From: Heliomicrobium gestii
GTDB taxonomy: Bacteria; Bacillota; Desulfitobacteriia; Heliobacteriales; Heliobacteriaceae
DNA: 64,000 nt
Assembly: GCF_009877435.1 (NCBI RefSeq)
Contig: NZ_WXEX01000011.1
Span: forward strand, 1 to 64,000
Direction of reading: 5' to 3'
Within the stretch, counting starts at the first letter, position 1. Each line of letters opens with the position of its first letter. The notes beneath the pieces are model-generated. The model was not told the origin of the DNA. It did not search any database and worked only from the letters and a program-made list of their open reading frames with translations. This document shows, piece after piece, positions 49,009 through 57,185 of this stretch. The translations under genes and the position numbers were made by a program.

Positions 49009-50039
49009 GGCGCCAACGACGGATCGACCAGATCCTCATAGGCATAGGGTTTCTCCAGCAGTTTTTTCGCCGCCATCCAATCCATCACCCGCGTCAGCTC
49101 CTCCCGGCTGGGGGGAACAGGCTTGGAGAAGGTGGGCGACTGGTAGCTGTCCTGGATCTCTTTCGGGATGTTCGCCTTGGCGACAACGAGGGGACGGTAT
49201 TTGACCGGATCGGCCGTCAGCGCCTGACCGGCCTCGCCGTAGACGGCGACGACCTTCTTGATCGCCTCCCGGTTTTTCTCGACGCTGTCCTTGCGGAACA
49301 GCAACACCGTCTGGGAGATGTTTTTCTGCGTATCATCGGCGATCAACCTCGCCCCCTGCCGTTCGGCCAGGAACGCCAACGGATCGGGCAGGATGGCGGC
49401 GGTGATCTGATCGCTCAAGAGCATCTGCAGTCGCACCGGGATTTTGGGAATGGCCATTTTCTTGACGTCGCCCGGTTGGAGCCCGCCCTCGGCCAGGAGC
49501 TGGTCGCCCACAAACTCGATGATGCTGTTCTCCGAGATGGCCAGTTGGGCGCCCTTCAGATCAGACAGGCGCTGCACCGGCGACTTGGGCGACGCCAGCA
49601 GGGCGAATCGGCCTTCTTTGGCGGTGACGCCGAGGCCGACAGCCGCCACTTTGACGGGGGTGCCGCTCTTTTGCAACAGCGCCACCGCCACCAGATCGGC
49701 GACCTCGCCGTCAATCTGACCGGCCTGCATGGCCGCATCCCGTTCTTGGGCAGAACTGAAGGGCACCAGGGTCACATCGACGCCACGGGCCTTAAACAAG
49801 CCTTCCTGTTCGGCCACATAAAAGGGCAGGTTGTCTTCGATGGGCAGGATGCCCAGTTTGACAGGTCCAGCGGCAGCGCCGGACGGGGCCGGTGTGGACT
49901 TCGGATCGGCGGCCTTGGATTCGCCGGTGTTGCCGCAGCCGGCCAGCAAAACCACCTGGAGGGTGAACAGCGCCGCCAGCGCCAAAGCCAGCAGGCGGTT
50001 AGGACGTTTCCGCTTCGGTTGGGCCTGTTCGATCATCAT
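49005..50039 (-). CDS. ABC transporter substrate-binding lipoprotein (NMT1/ThiY-like)
   Basis: About 344 residues from ATG 50039, which follows GAGGAGTGCTG. The lipoprotein signal ends in VVLLAGCGNTG. The mature part begins KLGILPIEDNLPFYVAEQEGLF, the opening of the NMT1/SsuA/ThiY fold, with ALLASPKSPVQRLSDLKG further on. It binds an unknown ligand and is the first gene of the SBP-ATPase-permease unit. The ligand may be a pyrimidine, benzimidazole or sulfonate-like compound. Its position just downstream of thiC favours the first two (inference). Confidence 0.85.
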   Translation of the reverse strand: MMIEQAQPKRKRPNRLLALALAALFTLQVVLLAGCGNTGESKAADPKSTPAPSGAAAGPVKLGILPIEDNLPFYVAEQEGLFKARGVDVTLVPFSSAQERDAAMQAGQIDGEVADLVAVALLQKSGTPVKVAAVGLGVTAKEGRFALLASPKSPVQRLSDLKGAQLAISENSIIEFVGDQLLAEGGLQPGDVKKMAIPKIPVRLQMLLSDQITAAILPDPLAFLAERQGARLIADDTQKNISQTVLLFRKDSVEKNREAIKKVVAVYGEAGQALTADPVKYRPLVVAKANIPKEIQDSYQSPTFSKPVPPSREELTRVMDWMAAKKLLEKPYAYEDLVDPSLAP

Positions 50040-50107
50040 CAGCACTCCTCTGTCTTATCGTGAAATACATATCTTGCGATTATTCGACAGGCTGGCTCCG
50101 AATCCTC

Positions 50108-50162
50108 CCCGTCCTTACCTATCCTCCCTCGTCCTTACCTATCACTCTCGTTACCTATCAAC
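50108..50162. repeat. short direct repeats upstream of the transporter operon
   Basis: Three near copies of CGTCCTTACCTATC, at about 20-base spacing (the last reads CTCGTTACCTATC), lie between the thiC stop and the transporter start, with no T-run terminator. Confidence 0.5.
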
Positions 50163-50167
50163 CTCGT

Positions 50168-51478
50168 CTAGCATCCCTCAACGGCGTCGCTGCCCAGGTA
50201 CTGGCTGACCACCTTCATGGCGCAAAGTTCCCCGCACATGGAACAGGCCGGCGCGTCATCGGCATTGCGAGCTGAACGCACCTGCCGGGCATGGTCCGGA
50301 TCGATGGAGAGTTCGATCTGGCGGCGCCAATCGAGGGCCTTGCGGGCGCGGGACATCTCCAGGTCCCAGTCGGCGGCGCCGGGGATGCCTTTGGCAATGT
50401 CGCCGGCATGGGTGGCGATGCGGGCCGCAATGACGCCCTGATGAACATCCTCCGCCGTCGGCAGCCGGAGGTGTTCCGCCGGGGTGACGTAACAGATGAA
50501 ATCGGCGCCCGCCATCGTAGCCATTGTCGCCCCGATGGCGGAGGAGATATGGTCGTATCCGGCGGCGATGTCTGTTACCAGTGTGCCCAAAACGAAATAG
50601 GGAACCTGGTGGCAAAGCTGTTTTTGCATCTGGATCGTCGTCTGGATATGGTGGGCCGGCACATGGCCGGGGCCTTCGACCATCACCTGGACGCCGGCTT
50701 CCAGCGCTCGTTGAACCAACTCGCCCACCAGGATCAGCCCTTGGATCTGTGCCCGGTCGAGTGAGTCGGCGATGGCGCCGGGCCGGATGGCGTCGCCGAT
50801 GGAGAGGGTGATGTCATAGCGCTTGGCGATCTCCAGCACACGGTCAAATCGGGCGTAGAGCGGGTTTTCCCTGCCATGGTGAAGCATCCAACCGGTCATG
50901 AAAGCGCCCCCTCGGGAAACGATGTCCGTCACCCGGCCCTGCCGGCGCAACCGGTCGATCACATCCATGTTCAAGGCGCAGTGCAAGGCCATGAAATCTA
51001 CGCCGGCTTCGGCATGTCTTTCGATGGCGGTGAAGATATCCTCCTCTGTCAAGGCGACCACAGAGCCGTAGCGTTCAATCGCCTCTTTCGCGACCTGATA
51101 CAGGGGCACAGTGCCCACAGGCAACCCTGTGCTGGCGATGGTTTGGCGCAGGAATCCCTCAATGTCGCCGCCTGAGGAGAGATCCATGATCGTATCGGCG
51201 CCGGCCTTCTCGGCGGCCCGCAGCTTATCCAGTTCACCCTCGCTTTCCATCAGGTCTGACGATGAGCCCACCGATGCGTTGACTTTCGTGCGGATGCCCT
51301 TGCCTACAGCGACAGGATCCACATTGGGGCGGCTGTTGTTTCCCAGGATGACCATGGTTCCCTCTGCGATGGCCTGGCGGATCCTTTCGGGTGAGACCTT
51401 TTCACGGTTGGCCACGTATTCCATCTGGGCGGTGATGATGCCGTTGCGGGCGAATTCAGCTTGGGTTTTCTTTGTCAT
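50168..51478 (-). CDS. thiC: ThiC-family HMP-P synthase (or BzaB-like paralog)
   Basis: 436 residues; ATG after GAAGGAGGAATCGCC. ThiC is a non-canonical radical SAM enzyme that turns aminoimidazole ribotide into the thiamin pyrimidine HMP-P. Visible parts: RTKVNASVGSSSDL, IMDLSSGGDIEGF, the EGPGHVP loop (zinc His), DIAAGYDHISSAIGA (second His) and the C-terminal cluster CSMCGELC (CxxCxxxC). The segment ALHCALN replaces the more usual HxG-type text, so function as BzaB cannot be excluded. No TPP riboswitch is present in the 86-base gap upstream. It probably shares the transcript started at the cobalamin riboswitch. Confidence 0.85.
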   Translation of the reverse strand: MTKKTQAEFARNGIITAQMEYVANREKVSPERIRQAIAEGTMVILGNNSRPNVDPVAVGKGIRTKVNASVGSSSDLMESEGELDKLRAAEKAGADTIMDLSSGGDIEGFLRQTIASTGLPVGTVPLYQVAKEAIERYGSVVALTEEDIFTAIERHAEAGVDFMALHCALNMDVIDRLRRQGRVTDIVSRGGAFMTGWMLHHGRENPLYARFDRVLEIAKRYDITLSIGDAIRPGAIADSLDRAQIQGLILVGELVQRALEAGVQVMVEGPGHVPAHHIQTTIQMQKQLCHQVPYFVLGTLVTDIAAGYDHISSAIGATMATMAGADFICYVTPAEHLRLPTAEDVHQGVIAARIATHAGDIAKGIPGAADWDLEMSRARKALDWRRQIELSIDPDHARQVRSARNADDAPACSMCGELCAMKVVSQYLGSDAVEGC

Positions 51479-51564
51479 GGCGATTCCTCCTTCGTTATGT
51501 TGGGAACCGGTTTGCTCCGGTCAGTCGCCTTGCCTGTTAACATGACATGAGCGCCTTCTATGTC

Positions 51565-52962
51565 TTAGCAGAACTCAACGGGCGTTCTGAAATACTCGGC
51601 CAGAACTCGGCGGGAACAGCCATCGCCGCAGGCATGGCAGTTGATCTCTTTTGCCATGTCTTCCGATCCGGCGGCCGCCTCGGCTGCCGGACCTACCGGC
51701 GTGCCGGCGGCGCTCCTGGTCGACACAAGCCCATCGGGATCAAGGGCCAGCCTCTGTTCCGCCTTCCGGTTCTGCCAGCCCCGCGCCTGGGAAAGGGCGG
51801 CGTCGCGCTCGACAGCGGCGGCGAACCCTTTGGCCACGTCGGCGGCATGAGCGGCAATGCGGGCCGAGATGACGCCGGTCCGGACATCCTCCACCGTCGG
51901 AAAGCGAACATGTTCCGCTGGGGTGACGTAACAGATCAGGTCGGCGCCGGCAGAGGCGGCCAAGGCGGCGCCGATGGCGCAGGTGATATGGTCATAACCG
52001 GGCGCAGCGTCTGTCGCCAGGGGCCCGAAGATGAAGTAGGGCGCCCCTTCGCAGAGCTGTTTCTGCAGTTGAACCGTCGTGTGGCAGTGATGCAGGGGCG
52101 CATGGCCCGGCCCTTTTACCATCACCTGCACACCGGCGTCACGGGCCGCCCGGACCTGTTCGCCCAGGATCACCATCTCCTGCACCTGCGCCCGATCCAG
52201 CGAGTCGTGGCCCGAACCGGGTCGCAACCCATCGGCCAGGCTGAGGGTCACATCATAACGCCGGCAGATGTCAAGCACTCGGTCAAAGTGGCGGTGAAAC
52301 GGGTTTTCCTGTTGGTGATGAAGCATCCAGCCGGCCAGCGAAGCGCCGGCCCAACTGACCATATGGGTCAGCCGGCCCTGCCGCCGCGCCAGTTCCAACG
52401 CCTTTAAGGTCATCGCCGAGTGCAGGCCAAAGAAGTCGACGCCCTCGGCGGCGTGACGCTCCATGGCGTCAAACATCTCCTCCACCGTTGTGGCAAGAAT
52501 GCCGCCCCGCCTCGCGTCGCGCCGGCAGGCAAAGACCTCATACTGGGGCAGTGTGCCAACGGGTTTTGTGGATGTCGACAGCACATGCCGGCGAAAGAGG
52601 GCCAGATAGTCCTTCAATTCAGCCTCCGGTTCCCGCAGGCGATCGACGCCGGCTCCGATGGACAGATCCAGGACCGCATCTGCCCCTGCCGCCAACAGAA
52701 CCTCTAGCTTCTTACGCTCTTCCGACTCGGATCCGCCCTCCAGGGGCAGTCCGATAGAAGCGCTGACTTTGGTGCGCAAGCCCTTTCCAAAGGCGACAGC
52801 CTGCCGTCTTTCGGCCCGCTTGCGGTTGTAGGGCAAGACGATGGTTCCATCGGCCAGCCCCCGGCGGATCGCCTCGGGCTCCACCTGTTCCCGCTGGGCC
52901 GCCTCAGCCATCGCGGGCGTGATCATGCCCTGCAGGGCTGCCTCGCGCTGGGTAATCTCCAC
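51565..52962 (-). CDS. divergent ThiC paralog, candidate 5-hydroxybenzimidazole synthase (BzaA/BzaF)
   Basis: 465 residues from GTG 52962, which follows AAAAGGAGG; the frame could extend to TTG 53004. It shares the ThiC fold with its neighbour: RTKVSASIGLPLEG, VLDLSIGAG, GYDHITCAIGAAL, ICYVTPAEHVRFPTVEDV and the C-terminal cluster CHACGDGC. It differs at conserved places: the Glu before GPGH is Lys (VMVKGPGHAPLHHC), the HSAMT segment replaces HCALN, and a 20-residue insert lies near residue 125. It sits directly behind a cobalamin riboswitch. ThiC paralogs in that setting (BzaF, BzaA/B) make the benzimidazole lower ligand of cobamides from aminoimidazole ribotide. The assignment is inferred from control and divergence. 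Confidence 0.75.
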   Translation of the reverse strand: MEITQREAALQGMITPAMAEAAQREQVEPEAIRRGLADGTIVLPYNRKRAERRQAVAFGKGLRTKVSASIGLPLEGGSESEERKKLEVLLAAGADAVLDLSIGAGVDRLREPEAELKDYLALFRRHVLSTSTKPVGTLPQYEVFACRRDARRGGILATTVEEMFDAMERHAAEGVDFFGLHSAMTLKALELARRQGRLTHMVSWAGASLAGWMLHHQQENPFHRHFDRVLDICRRYDVTLSLADGLRPGSGHDSLDRAQVQEMVILGEQVRAARDAGVQVMVKGPGHAPLHHCHTTVQLQKQLCEGAPYFIFGPLATDAAPGYDHITCAIGAALAASAGADLICYVTPAEHVRFPTVEDVRTGVISARIAAHAADVAKGFAAAVERDAALSQARGWQNRKAEQRLALDPDGLVSTRSAAGTPVGPAAEAAAGSEDMAKEINCHACGDGCSRRVLAEYFRTPVEFC

Positions 52963-53006
52963 TCCGTTCAGCCTCCTTTTTTCTGTCTCCCGACTGTCCG
53001 GCAAAT

Positions 53007-53040
53007 AAAAAAAGCCCCCAGATCCATAGCGGATCCGGGG
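53007..53040 (-). terminator. terminator in the cobalamin riboswitch platform
   Basis: CCCCGGATCC pairs with GGATCTGGGGG around a short loop, followed on the minus strand by CTTTTTTTATT, immediately upstream of the ThiC paralog ribosome binding site. With cobalamin bound it should stop transcription. Confidence 0.85.
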
Positions 53041-53094
53041 ACTTTGCCATCATCCCTGAAGGGTCTCCTTTGCCGGGAAAGAGACCCTTAGACC

Positions 53095-53250
53095 GTACAC
53101 AGGCAGGTCTTCTGGCTCGGGTTCCTCGCTGGCTGCGCCTTCCCTCTTGCGAAGTGGCCTCTTGCAGCCGGCTCCCCCATACAGCGGCGGGACCGCCCGG
53201 GATTCGCACCCGGTTCCCTATTCTCCCTTGCGGGCACCTGTGAACACTTT
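53095..53250 (-). promoter_or_regulatory. cobalamin (B12) riboswitch
   Basis: The minus strand reads GGTGCCCGCAAGGGAGAATA, then GGGAACCGGGTGCGAATCCC, then GGGCGGTCCCGCCGCTGT, and ends with the B12 box AGCCAGAAGACCTGCC (53102-53117). This is the conserved order of the cobalamin aptamer. A terminator lies downstream at 53007-53040. The controlled gene is the ThiC paralog at 51565-52962, not a transport or cobalamin-ring gene. Confidence 0.93.
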
Positions 53251-53275
53251 ATGAAATTGATTGGTTGCGCTTATT

Positions 53276-53304
53276 ATCATAATCGCAACATGTTCGCCTG
53301 TAAA
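53276..53304 (-). promoter_or_regulatory. sigma-A promoter of the riboswitch transcript
   Basis: TTTACA (53299-53304) and TATGAT (53276-53281) with a 17-base spacer, about 30 bases upstream of the first aptamer stem. Confidence 0.65.
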
Positions 53305-53352
53305 GATGGATTTTCCAAAAAAACATCCACAGTTCCAGCCACTCGCAGGGCC

Positions 53353-53724
53353 TTACAGGGCGTGAAACCCCAAAGCGCAGGCCAGCAACCCCACAATGGC
53401 GCTGCCGCCGACGTAAACGCCGCAGCGCAACCATTCCCCGTCCTCGATCAGCCGGACGGCCTCAACGGTGAAGGTCGAAAAAGTGGTAAAGGCGCCCAAA
53501 AAGCCGATCTGAAAGACATTTTTTTCGATCGATTGAATGCCTGGGTTGCTTGCTGCATGAGCCGCTGACAGACCAAGCAAAAAGGCACCCGCGATATTAA
53601 TGAAAAAGGTCGATGGCGGATAAGCCAGGGAAGTCCGTCGCGCGACAGCGACGCCGACGCCATAACGCGCAAGGGCGCCCAAGGCGCCGGCGGCGCCGAT
53701 CGAAAACAAATCCCACGGCGTCAT
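53353..53724 (-). CDS. crcB: CrcB/Fluc fluoride channel subunit 1
   Basis: 123 residues with four hydrophobic helices. Family marks are GALGALARYGVG at the N-terminus, STFFINIAGAFLLG and GFLGAFTTFSTFTVEAVRL. It exports fluoride. ATG 53724 overlaps the stop of the second copy by 4 bases. Two tandem, diverged copies usually form a heterodimeric channel in Gram-positive bacteria. Confidence 0.95.
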   Translation of the reverse strand: MTPWDLFSIGAAGALGALARYGVGVAVARRTSLAYPPSTFFINIAGAFLLGLSAAHAASNPGIQSIEKNVFQIGFLGAFTTFSTFTVEAVRLIEDGEWLRCGVYVGGSAIVGLLACALGFHAL

Positions 53725-54131
53725 CGGTCCACCTCCAGCGCAGCGGGACGATTTTCCTTCATCATTCGAGCGCCGCGCGTTCCAAGAGCGCTGACCAGCA
53801 CACCCAGAACAAGGCTGGACAACACATAGGCCCCCGCCAAGGCAGCCTCGCCCGCCTCCAACATGCGCACGCTCTCGAGCGCGAAGGTGGAAAAAGTGGT
53901 GAAAGCGCCCAAAAACCCCGTGGCGAAGCCGAGCCGAAGGGCGGGTTTGATCGCCACTACCTCCATGGCTACCGTCAAAAAGAAAGCGAGCACAAAAGCG
54001 CCCAGCAGGTTGATCGTCAAGGTCCCCCAGGGGAAACCGGTCTGATCGGCCAAAGGCGCCATCCATGTTCCCATAAAAAAGCGGGCCAGCGCCCCCAGAA
54101 AACCGCCGATCGCCACAGCAATAGCGTTCAT
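53721..54131 (-). CDS. crcB: CrcB/Fluc fluoride channel subunit 2
   Basis: 136 residues with four hydrophobic helices: GGFLGALARFFMGTWMAP, GTLTINLLGAFVLAFF and GFLGAFTTFSTFALESVRM. The C-terminus is basic (RMMKENRPAALEVDR). Its ATG overlaps the stop of the upstream histidine phosphatase gene (ATGA), so all three genes are likely co-translated. No fluoride riboswitch was recognised upstream. Confidence 0.95.
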   Translation of the reverse strand: MNAIAVAIGGFLGALARFFMGTWMAPLADQTGFPWGTLTINLLGAFVLAFFLTVAMEVVAIKPALRLGFATGFLGAFTTFSTFALESVRMLEAGEAALAGAYVLSSLVLGVLVSALGTRGARMMKENRPAALEVDR

Positions 54132-54997
54132 CGCCGGTCCCTCCTTAACAGAGCCCGCTTGGCTGCGATCCTTTTTGCGGAGACGCCTTCCATGCACGCA
54201 ACCCCTTCCAACAGGACCGCCGCCGCCCCACCCGAGGCGATGGCCGCGCTGCCGGCAACTGGGGCAGGCTCATCCCGCCCTTCCCCCTCTTGGGGCAGCA
54301 CGACTCGCGCCGCTCGGGTCGTCTCAGTCCTTCCCGCCCCGTACGCCCGGTGACGGCCTGTCATCTCCGCCGGTTCCCCCACCTCGACGATGGAGATGCC
54401 GCCGTTACCCAGGTCTTTTTTTCGCACCCGGCAGCCCCGTTTCAACCGGAGATACCACAACAGGATGCGGAGAAACCCCTGATGGGAGATGACGACGATC
54501 GATCCCCGCTCCCTCGCCACATCCAACAGTTGTGTCCAAGCGAGCCGGGCGCGCCGAAAGGCCTGGTAGAGCGTCTCCTCGCCCTGCGTAAAGGGCCAGG
54601 CGTGACGCCACACCGTCATGGCGATGAGCAGACAGAAGGGGATCGCTCGTCGATTCCCGCTGCCGGGAAACTTGGACAGGACGATTTCGCCAAGGCTTTC
54701 CATGGTAACCACCTCTGCGCCCCATGCTCGGGCGAGGATGGTCGCCGTCTCCTGGGCTCGTTGAAAATGGCTCGCCACCACCACCGGGACGGGGCGCAGC
54801 CTGCGGGCCACCGCCTCGACCTGACCGATTCCCGTCGTGTTCAACCGCACCATCGATGGCGATCCGGACATCATGGCGTTAAATGTGTCAATCGTAAAGC
54901 GAGCCCCAAGCGGTATGATGTTTTCGTCCGTTTGCCCGTGGCGGACGAAGATAATCTGCATATTAACCGACTCCATCTTGTCATTCAAAAACCCCAT
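54128..54997 (-). CDS. histidine phosphatase (phosphoglycerate mutase-like) family protein
   Basis: 289 residues from ATG 54997, which has GAGGGG upstream; ATG 54976 or 54961 are alternatives. The phospho-His motif is IIFVRHGQTDEN, the later Arg is in ASHFQRAQETA and the second His is in IVVISHQGFLRI. About 80 residues follow the catalytic core, rich in Ala, Gly and Arg, and are atypical. The family includes phosphatases for sugars and the cobalamin precursor alpha-ribazole phosphate. The substrate is unknown here. The gene is coupled to the two crcB genes. Confidence 0.85.
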   Translation of the reverse strand: MGFLNDKMESVNMQIIFVRHGQTDENIIPLGARFTIDTFNAMMSGSPSMVRLNTTGIGQVEAVARRLRPVPVVVASHFQRAQETATILARAWGAEVVTMESLGEIVLSKFPGSGNRRAIPFCLLIAMTVWRHAWPFTQGEETLYQAFRRARLAWTQLLDVARERGSIVVISHQGFLRILLWYLRLKRGCRVRKKDLGNGGISIVEVGEPAEMTGRHRAYGAGRTETTRAARVVLPQEGEGRDEPAPVAGSAAIASGGAAAVLLEGVACMEGVSAKRIAAKRALLRRDRR

Positions 54998-55200
54998 GGC
55001 AAGAGCAACCCCTCGCCAAGCGCCTTGTACGTCTTTTTTGTCCGGGGTCAGACACATCTTTAAGTGTAGTATGGGGAGAAAGGATCGTCAAGCTACTATT
55101 TTCCACTTATTGCCACAAAGCAGGATTGCAGCCTATTTACGTCGAAATCATCATGTTGAATAGCCGAGTCGTCATTGATCATTGATATATCGAAACTTGA

Positions 55201-55221
55201 TGTATCAATGACATTGATACA
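55201..55221. promoter_or_regulatory. perfect 21-bp palindrome, candidate operator upstream of recQ
   Basis: TGTATCAATG-A-CATTGATACA. Related half sites ATTGAT and ATCAAT occur around it within 55170-55232. It lies in the spacer 54998-55342, which has no gene, about 120 bases upstream of the recQ start. The bound protein is unknown. Confidence 0.6.
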
Positions 55222-55342
55222 CCGATCAATGCCTACCGCCTAACGACGTCGTTCAGCGATAGCATGGGCGGTGAATTCCAAACCATCACGTAAAAGGTAA
55301 GACCGTCCATCACCGGATGATGAACGATATGGAGTGACTTGC

Positions 55343-57109
55343 ATGCTGCAACAGGCCCGGACACTGCTGAACCGGCACTACGGCTACACCGCCTTCCGAC
55401 CCGGCCAAGAAAAGATCATCGAGAGCCTGCTCACCGGTCGCGACACCGTGGGCATCATGCCGACCGGCGGCGGCAAGTCGATCTGCTACCAGATTCCGGC
55501 GCTGCTGTTGCCCGGGCTGACTGTGGTCATCTCCCCGCTGATCGCATTGATGAAGGATCAGGTGGACAACCTCCAAAACCTCGGCATTGCCGCCACCTTT
55601 ATCAACAGTTCCCTCGACAGCGAGGAGGTCGACAGTCGCGTCCACCGGATGAACCGGGGCGAATTCAAACTGATTTACCTCGCGCCGGAGCGGCTGGAAT
55701 CTCCTCATTTCCGCCACCTGTTGCAGCGGTTGCCTGTCTCGCTGATCGCTGTCGACGAAGCCCACTGTGTCTCCCAATGGGGTCACGATTTCCGCCCCAG
55801 CTATCTCTCCATCGCCTCCCTGGTCGCTGACTACCCCCGCCGACCCCGCGTGTCCGCCTTTACCGCCACAGCCACTGAAGCCGTGACGGAAGACATCATC
55901 CGTCACTTGGGGTTGCAACAACCCCATGTCTTCGCCACCGGCTTTGACCGTCCCAACCTGTCCTTCCGCGTCATCCGAGGCGAAAATAAAAAAGATTTTC
56001 TGGCCCAGTACCTGGAGGCGAACCGGACACGAGCCGGCATCATCTATACGGCGACCCGCAAGGAAGCGGACCTCCTCCAGGAATACCTTCTCCGCAAAGG
56101 CTTCCGCGCCGGCAAATACCACGCCGGATTGGCCGATTCGGAGCGGGAGCAGGCTCAGGAAGCATTCCTCTACGACGACAGCCGGATCATGGTGGCCACC
56201 AACGCCTTCGGCATGGGCATCGACAAGTCGAACGTGCGCTTTGTCATCCATTACAACATGCCAAAAAACATGGAATCCTACTACCAGGAAGCGGGGCGGG
56301 CCGGACGAGACGGCGAGCCGGCCGAATGCATCCTGCTCTTCAGCGCCCGCGACATCAACACGCAAAAGTTTCTCATCGAACAAAACCAGGCCACACCGGA
56401 GCGCAAATCGATGGAGCATCGCAAGCTCCAGTCGATGATCGATTACTGTCACACGCCGCGCTGCCTGCGCAGTCATATCCTCAACTACTTTGGCGAGGAA
56501 GCGCCGGAGCGCTGCGGCAACTGCAGCAGTTGCGCCGATGACGTCGAACCGGTCGACATCACCACGGAAGCCCAAAAGATCTTCTCCTGCATCGTTCGCA
56601 TGCAGGAGCGATTTGGCATGAACCTGGTCGCCGAGGTTCTCAAGGGATCGAAAAGTAAGAAAGTGGCCCAGTCCGGTTGCGACCGCCTGTCCACCTATGG
56701 GATCATGCGAGAGTACACGATCAAGGAGATCACCGACATGATCAGCATCCTCACCGCCGAAGGTTACCTCTATGTCACTGAGGGCGCCTTCCCCGTCGTG
56801 CGCCTGCTGGAAAAAGCCGTCCCTGTGTTAAAGGGACACGAAAAGGTCTTTCTCAAGGTGCGTAAGCGCGCCAGCCGTTTGGAAGCCGACAGCGACATCT
56901 TTGAGAGCCTTCGCCGGCTGCGCAAAGAGATTGCCGACCGGGACGGCGTCCCTCCCTACATCGTCTTTCCCGACAGCACCCTCCGCGAGATGTCCCAGCG
57001 GCTTCCCCTCGACCGGGCGTCGCTGCGGGCCATCAGCGGCGTCGGCGACACCAAGCTGGATCGGTACGGCGACGCCTTTCTGGAGGAGATCGGCCGCCAC
57101 ATAAAGTAA
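55343..57109 (+). CDS. recQ: ATP-dependent DNA helicase RecQ
   Basis: 588 residues from ATG 55343 after GGAGTGAC. It unwinds DNA 3' to 5' in recombination repair. Walker A is MPTGGGKSICYQ, motif II is VDEAHCVSQWGHDFRPSY and motif VI is YYQEAGRAGRDG. The RecQ-Ct zinc site is CRSHILNYFGEE with CGNCSSC, followed by a winged helix and a C-terminal HRDC domain (about residues 515-585). Size is normal for bacterial RecQ. It is one of the few plus-strand genes here. Confidence 0.97.
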   Translation: MLQQARTLLNRHYGYTAFRPGQEKIIESLLTGRDTVGIMPTGGGKSICYQIPALLLPGLTVVISPLIALMKDQVDNLQNLGIAATFINSSLDSEEVDSRVHRMNRGEFKLIYLAPERLESPHFRHLLQRLPVSLIAVDEAHCVSQWGHDFRPSYLSIASLVADYPRRPRVSAFTATATEAVTEDIIRHLGLQQPHVFATGFDRPNLSFRVIRGENKKDFLAQYLEANRTRAGIIYTATRKEADLLQEYLLRKGFRAGKYHAGLADSEREQAQEAFLYDDSRIMVATNAFGMGIDKSNVRFVIHYNMPKNMESYYQEAGRAGRDGEPAECILLFSARDINTQKFLIEQNQATPERKSMEHRKLQSMIDYCHTPRCLRSHILNYFGEEAPERCGNCSSCADDVEPVDITTEAQKIFSCIVRMQERFGMNLVAEVLKGSKSKKVAQSGCDRLSTYGIMREYTIKEITDMISILTAEGYLYVTEGAFPVVRLLEKAVPVLKGHEKVFLKVRKRASRLEADSDIFESLRRLRKEIADRDGVPPYIVFPDSTLREMSQRLPLDRASLRAISGVGDTKLDRYGDAFLEEIGRHIK

Positions 57110-57185
57110 TTCACCCTCTCCACCGCAGCGGCATAAGGCTATGAGTGTAACATGCGCGCATATCGGTGGAAAGGGTGACATACAC

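Noticed and set aside
51479-51564. TPP riboswitch upstream of thiC
   Set aside because: The 86-base spacer is too short and lacks the conserved CTGAGA and ACCTGATCTGGATAATGCC elements.
54998-55342. fluoride riboswitch upstream of the phosphatase-crcB unit
   Set aside because: No GGNGATGG...GCTGATGACTCC-like pattern was found on the minus strand.
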